This document shows, piece by piece, positions 59,185 through 64,000 of a stretch of 64,000 nucleotides of DNA. The position numbers and the translations under genes were made by a program. This DNA comes from Scleroderma bovista. Lineage: Eukaryota; Basidiomycota; Agaricomycetes; Boletales; Sclerodermataceae. How positions within the stretch are numbered: position 1 is the first letter of the stretch; each line of letters opens with the position of its first letter. A model generated the notes under the pieces. That model was not told the DNA's origin and searched no databases. It saw only the letters and a list, made by a program, of their open reading frames with translations. The DNA lies in contig JAYMGJ010000300.1 in NCBI GenBank assembly GCA_037178675.1, positions 1 through 64,000 of the forward strand. Reading direction: 5' to 3'.

Positions 59185-60439
59185 ATGCTTCCTCAGCTTC
59201 GTCGTTCGTTGGCCACCTGCAGCAGTCGCCAAATCACACTTGCCCATCTCAACGCCAGCTTTCCGTTCCTCTGGCTTCGCGATGCATGCCAATGTTCGAA
59301 GTGTGTGCACCCCTCGACACTCCAGAAGTTGCACCAATTCTCTGATATCTCCGCTGACATCTCTCCTGCGCCCCATGGCCTCAACTTTAAGGACGATGGG
59401 GTCCACATTAAGTGGACCGATGGACACGAGACTTTCCATTCGTTCTCCTTCCTCGAACGGTACTCTACCCCGTCCAAGCTCTCCTCTTTCCACCGAGATA
59501 CACAAACCCAGCCGTGGAATCAATCGACCATCACATCATCTCCCGACCTGTTCGTACGATACGGCGAGCTGTTAAAGCCATCGCGCCTCCTTGCCGCGAT
59601 CGACCAGCTCACGCGGTTCGGACTACTCTTCGTCACCGGCGTCCCATCAGATCGCACCGACAATGCGACTTGCGAAGCTCGCAAACTAGCAACGCTCTTC
59701 GCGGAGCTCCGGTCCACCTTCTACGGGGACCTCTGGGACGTCAAGAATGTCACGAATAGTCGCAATATCGCATACACGAACCTCGATCTCGGATTGCACG
59801 CGGACCTCCTGTGAGCACTATTCACTGCCTTGACCAAGTGATCGGACTTACAAGAGTGTACCGGGATAATATCCCAGCTATTTCGAACACCCTCCACGAT
59901 ACCAGATCCTCCACTGTCTCAAGAACCGCGTCATCGGAGGGACGTCCATCTTTGCAGATGGATATCACGCCGCATTCACCCTCCGTGGGACCCATCCGGA
60001 AGACTTTGACATCCTAAGTACCTCTCCCGTTCCGTTCCATTACATCAATGATGGGCATCATTTGCATCACGAGCATCCGACCATTGAGCTCGAATCACTT
60101 GCTACATCATCTTCTGGAGAACGCTCGGTGAAATACATCAACTATTCACCGCCGTTCCAAGCACCACTTATCCCGAATGCTACACTCCCTATGTTACATT
60201 CTGCGTTGAAGCGCTTTTCCACGCTTATCAATGATCGGACCAACCATGTAGAATATACCTTACGAGAAGGAGATGCTGCCTTGTTTGATAACCGAAGGGT
60301 CCTGCATGGGCGCACTGCGTTTACAGACGCTGGGCAGGGCATCGCTGGCGAGCCTAGTCGCTGGCTGAAAGGGTGTTATATCGAGGCGGATGCTGTTCTT
60401 GACCGAGGACGAGTCCTTCGTGCAAATATAGAGAAATGA
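59185..60439 (+). CDS. Gamma-butyrobetaine dioxygenase-like (BBOX/TMLH family)
   Basis: Two exons, 59185-59810 and 59878-60439; 395 aa. Fe(II)/2-oxoglutarate oxygenase of the carnitine pathway family. The N-terminus (MLPQLRRSLATCSSRQ) looks like a mitochondrial presequence. The N-terminal zinc-binding domain follows (FLWLRDACQCSKCVHPSTLQK). The metal triad is His205 and Asp207 in LHADLLYFEHPP and the distal His at about 352 in VLHGRTAF; YIEAD near the end is typical. Whether the substrate is butyrobetaine or trimethyllysine cannot be told from sequence alone. The ORF is open further upstream with earlier ATGs, but the presequence favours 59185. Confidence 0.88.
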
Positions 60440-60552
60440 AAGCCCGGTTACATTTAGCATTTAAGTAGTCCGATACCTGTGTTGATACAGAAGAGTGATT
60501 TAGTGTGATGTACATAGCGTTATGCTTGTGCGTGCACACTCCACGGTGTTGA

Positions 60553-62033
60553 TCATAACTTGGCCTTGTCGGTTCTTTTGACATATGCTGTACCATTACT
60601 CAATGCAACCTGAAACAGTTGACGGAATGTGTCACTGATGCAAGTCTAAAAGGCGTGTGCCCCGCTCACCTTGCCTGTTGTGACGTCTTTCGTAATGAAC
60701 GCGATTTCCACGGTGCCATCTGGACCGGGCCCGATCTCCCATGCCTGTGTCTCGAGTTCGTCCCCGGGAATGACTGGGGATGTGAATCTGACACCAATCA
60801 TCTTGAGAGCAAGCCTATCACCATCTGCAACGGCCCGGATAAGCCCTCTCGCAGCAAATCCGTACGACGACAGCCCATGAAGGATGACGTCACTGAACCC
60901 AAGGGCCTTGGCAACCTTGGGATCTATGACGGACGAAGGGTAATAGGGAGTGGTCAGAACGTTCAATCAAGGACTGATATCACACGCACCTATGTGGAGA
61001 GGATTGTAATCACCGCTGAGGCGGTATATGAGAGCTTGCTCGGGAGTTGTCTTTTCTCGAATGACCCAATCTGGCTTGCGGTCGGTGGGAATAGGTTTTG
61101 CCTGGGGAGAACCGGCAATGACCTTGGAGAACTTTTCTCCATTAGCTTTGGAACCGAGGTAGAAACCAGAGCTCTGATAAATGATGTAAGACACGGTGGA
61201 AATGCAACATGTGTCGAACTCACGTAGAGTCTGGCATAGGCGGTACCCGTGGGGTCCAGCAATTGCGATTCGTTTTCCACGATGATTCCGGATTCTACGA
61301 TACACTTTAGGATGAAAATGACGGGGTGATCTGGGCACCCACTATTCTCATGAACGCCGACCACGCTGGTGGACAACTTCCAGCCCGGGCCGCTCTCTGG
61401 CGGCAAATCCTTGAGCACCTCGATGCTCTGAGTAGCGTGTACCTAACAACCGCATGGTTTGTGTATGAGTGCAGAAGACACAATGTCAAGTACGCACTAC
61501 TCTCTTGGAATCTAGCTTGGGGAGACCTGGAATGAGTTGGCGGGCGGTAGCTTTGGAAGCAAACAGCGACACGTCTGTGTCTTCGCCTGATGCGGTTTAG
61601 TATCCCTTCCAGGGCGGTTGGGAGGTGATGAGCATACCCTTGAGTGCAAGGACGACAGGATACGTTGGCAATGGACCCCATGACTTGTCTGTGACGTGTC
61701 ACGAAGGATCTGATGAGAAGCAGCGGCGAAATGCCCACCGAGTTCTGCAGCGGACCGTCAGACGTGCCGGGAGAACAGAATGGGTACACACCATATACGA
61801 GAGATAGTTCATTGCGGGTGGCACCGACGCCCAGTGCATATGTGATGATGTCCTTGCGGGTCCATGAGACCTGTGTCGCTCGAAATCAGTGTGAGGGGAA
61901 TGCGAAGGTGCTGCGAGGGCCTTACAGGCTTGGGTGGGTGCTGGAAGCCAACGGCTCTACCGAGGTCGTACGCCATGTTCGTGGCGAGGAGAGACGTTCT
62001 CACGATTCCTTCGAGGCCGAGTCGCCGGGACAT
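60553..62033 (-). CDS. MaoC-type peroxisomal enoyl-CoA hydratase (MFE-2 hydratase-like)
   Basis: Nine exons: 62033-61926, 61870-61792, 61688-61638, 61586-61498, 61442-61343, 61294-61224, 61173-60990, 60923-60670, 60609-60553; 330 aa, phases consistent. Double hot-dog hydratase 2 of beta-oxidation. TYALGVGATRNELSLVY and LPTYPVVLALKG mark the N-terminal half. LSGDYNPLHIDPKVAKALGF with the later ILHGLSSYGFA is the (R)-hydratase catalytic motif (Asp and His of GDYNPLH). GVRFTSPVIPGDEL follows. The end (RTDKAKL) is close to a peroxisomal PTS1 SKL-type tail, reading AKL. It is convergent with the BBOX gene (113 bp) and divergent from the next gene with 75 bp between ATGs. Confidence 0.87.
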
Positions 62034-62108
62034 CAGATCTGTACGTAAACCCTGACCGAACTCAAGAGACGCCTATGCTCGTCCTCGCATCCTCCCCCCT
62101 CGTCCCCC

Positions 62109-63377
62109 ATGTCGTCCTATGCCCCCGACGAGACTGCCCACGAGCTCTTGTCCGAGGCTGCATGGCTGCAGGGCGCCATCGTCACCTCCGCCATGTACGG
62201 CGTCGCACTCACCCTCGCAGCCATGTGCTTCCGCTCCCTCTGGATCCGCATACGCAGTCGCGGTCCAACTTTCAGGAAAGATATCTTTTTCTTTTGCTAC
62301 GTCTTTGCCGTCATCTCCTGTGCTACAATCTACAACGTCGCCAATGCTCAAATAACACAACTCGGATTCATCAACCGCCGCAACTATCCAGGCGGTATGT
62401 ACCCCGTCCATCCCCACCCATCCCCATTTTACACTCACCATTCGTAGGCCCATCTGCATTTGAAGAAAGCAATTCCTCGATACCAATCAACGTCACGTTC
62501 ATTCTCATGGACTGGTTCGCCGACCTCCTCATGGTACGTCTCCCTCTTGCCAACCTCCACTCCCCACCCACTGCTTCCTCTAGATCTGGCGCTGCATAGT
62601 CGTATACCGCGATACGAGGTTCCGCATCTTCATCACTATTTTCGGGATTGTCATCTTCCTCGGATGTTTCGGTACGCCATACCATCCTCAGTTAGCCTGT
62701 ACTGTCTCATCCCCTTCCCTTCAGTCACCGCTTCCCTGTGGGTCATCACTGTGTCCTTGCCAGCTCAGGCAGGCAACAATTGGATGTCGTATAGTCTCCT
62801 CTTTCCCTACCTCAGCGTATCCCTCGCCAGCACCATCTTCATCAGCTGTCTCACCGTCCTCCGATTCTTGTACCACCGTCACCATATATCTCGTGTCCTT
62901 GGCCCCAACCACGGAACAATTTATGCTTCGTTTGCAGCCATGATTATCGAGTCTGCTTCTATCTACTCCATTTGCTCCTTGCTCTACATCATCCCCTTTG
63001 CTATCGGCAATCCCCTTGCAAATGCGTTCTTGCAGATGCTTGGTATGGCTCAGGTGAGGGACTGCTTCGCTTCCTTTAGAAAAAGCTAGTCACTCATTCC
63101 CGCTCTCGGAACAAAGGGCATCGCACCGCTCCTCATCATCTATCGCGTCGCTGAAGGGAAAGCATGGTCGGGATCCAATACCGATCAGACCTTAACTTCC
63201 ACCTCATTCCGCATGCATCGAACATCGACCAACCCAACGACGCAAAATAATTCCCATGCCCGCTCAAACCCGCTCAATATCCAGGTTACGTTCGATGTCC
63301 AAAAGAGCACAGACGATTCGGTCGTCAAGTCCACAGAGGATAAGGAAAGGGACTGCCGCGATTGTCATGCCGTATGA
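62109..63377 (+). CDS. Multi-pass membrane protein, seven-helix type, unknown
   Basis: Five exons: 62109-62394, 62448-62533, 62584-62671, 62725-63053, 63117-63377; 349 aa, all in phase. Hydrophobic helices: GAIVTSAMYGVALTLAAMCF, IFFFCYVFAVISCATIYNV, NVTFILMDWFADLLMIW, FITIFGIVIFLGCF, SYSLLFPYLSVSLASTIFIS, YASFAAMIIESASIYSICSL and GMAQGIAPLLIIYRVAEG. The last 80 residues are polar. The layout matches a large basidiomycete-specific family of seven-helix proteins of unknown function. No receptor family was recognised. Confidence 0.82.
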
Positions 63378-64000
63378 TCTACCCTTGCAAGTTGCAAATG
63401 AGAGGCACTAGTGGTGCAATGGAGTGCTACATGCCCTTATCGCATTGTGTCGCGACCTGACCTCTCGAAGAGAGCATTCATTATCCTCATGCCACTCCAT
63501 CTTCGGAACGAGTATCGTAATTTATACTTGGTGTACGTGTTCATATCCCTACTTAGCTGATACCCCCGTGCAATCGCCCCACTCATGAGCGAGGGGGGCA
63601 GACAAGAGATAAAAAGCTTTCGTCGGCGCAGTCTTTTCATTTTGTACGGCTAACGTTGCTCTCGTATAGATACCTTAATATTCGTTCTGTATCCATCGAT
63701 CGAGTCCTTATCCTGCGGCAATATCACCTTCGATGCCCGTACGCCCATATGGAAAGCTCTTAGTAGCTCTACTACTCCCACGGGACGTCTGCCCCCGCAT
63801 AACACCCGCGCGCATCAGATTCGGCCATTCGTACGACGGTCGAGACCATATCGGATGCTAGCTTGGTGGCTTGCAGACTAATCGGATGTTAGATGGTTCC
63901 GTGCCGCAGCGGGAAATGCCTTCCTGTCGGTCCCTCTTCTCCACATAGGATAAAAACAGGTGTTATACAACCAATCTCTAGGACGAAACACAAAGTCTAC
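63378..64000. other. Intergenic, no gene seen
   Basis: 620 bp to the window edge; no ORF with recognisable content. Confidence 0.5.

Noticed and set aside
1..64000. Search for tRNA, rRNA and CRISPR arrays
   Set aside because: No convincing tRNA B-box with acceptor stem, no rRNA, and no spaced direct repeats. TTCGAA-type hits fall in the LTR and in coding sequence.

Overview
The window is nuclear DNA of a basidiomycete fungus, most likely an Agaricomycete (mushroom-forming). The evidence is dense short GT-AG introns of about 45-70 bp, compact divergent and convergent gene pairs, and families typical of this group: an expanded XPG-I/PIN nuclease, a Crypton-type tyrosine recombinase with a GCR1_C-like tail, a Crinkler-type kinase, and a chromodomain Ty3 retrotransposon. 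No rRNA, tRNA or CRISPR array was seen.

Region 1 (1-22 kb) is repeat-rich. A broken cyclin gene is followed by a complete 8,077-bp Ty3 element (1273-9349) with 681-bp LTRs, a CCGAC target duplication, gag, a -1 frameshift signal, and a pol broken by one TGA. It also carries an antisense, apparently spliced gene with a Zn2Cys6-like cysteine cluster and its own TATA box. Next come scrambled pieces of a PRP8 pseudogene mixed with another cyclin piece. An XPG-like nuclease with altered active-site residues follows; its apparent C-terminal exons lie 2.3 kb further on. Then come an intact 791-aa Crypton-type recombinase, a 121-bp tandem repeat and an internally deleted DDE transposase remnant.

Region 2 (20-44 kb) is mostly housekeeping. 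It holds ISD11 (Fe-S assembly), two large disordered coiled-coil proteins, SCC3 (cohesin, minus strand) divergent from THR4 (threonine synthase), an unknown minus-strand gene, a secreted alginate-lyase-like protein, and GWT1 (GPI-anchor inositol acylation).

Region 3 (44-55 kb) holds three serine carboxypeptidase (S10) genes in tandem on the minus strand. The first is killed by a stop codon. A Crinkler-type gene with two ubiquitin-like N-terminal modules and a kinase-like domain sits between copies 1 and 2.

Region 4 (56-63.4 kb) holds a GH5_12-type glycosylceramide/steryl glucosidase, divergent from a gamma-butyrobetaine dioxygenase-like gene. Convergent to the latter is a MaoC-type peroxisomal hydratase, itself divergent from a multi-pass membrane protein. 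Exon models were built by hand from splice signals and reading phase; for most multi-exon genes every junction keeps frame, but no transcript data were available.
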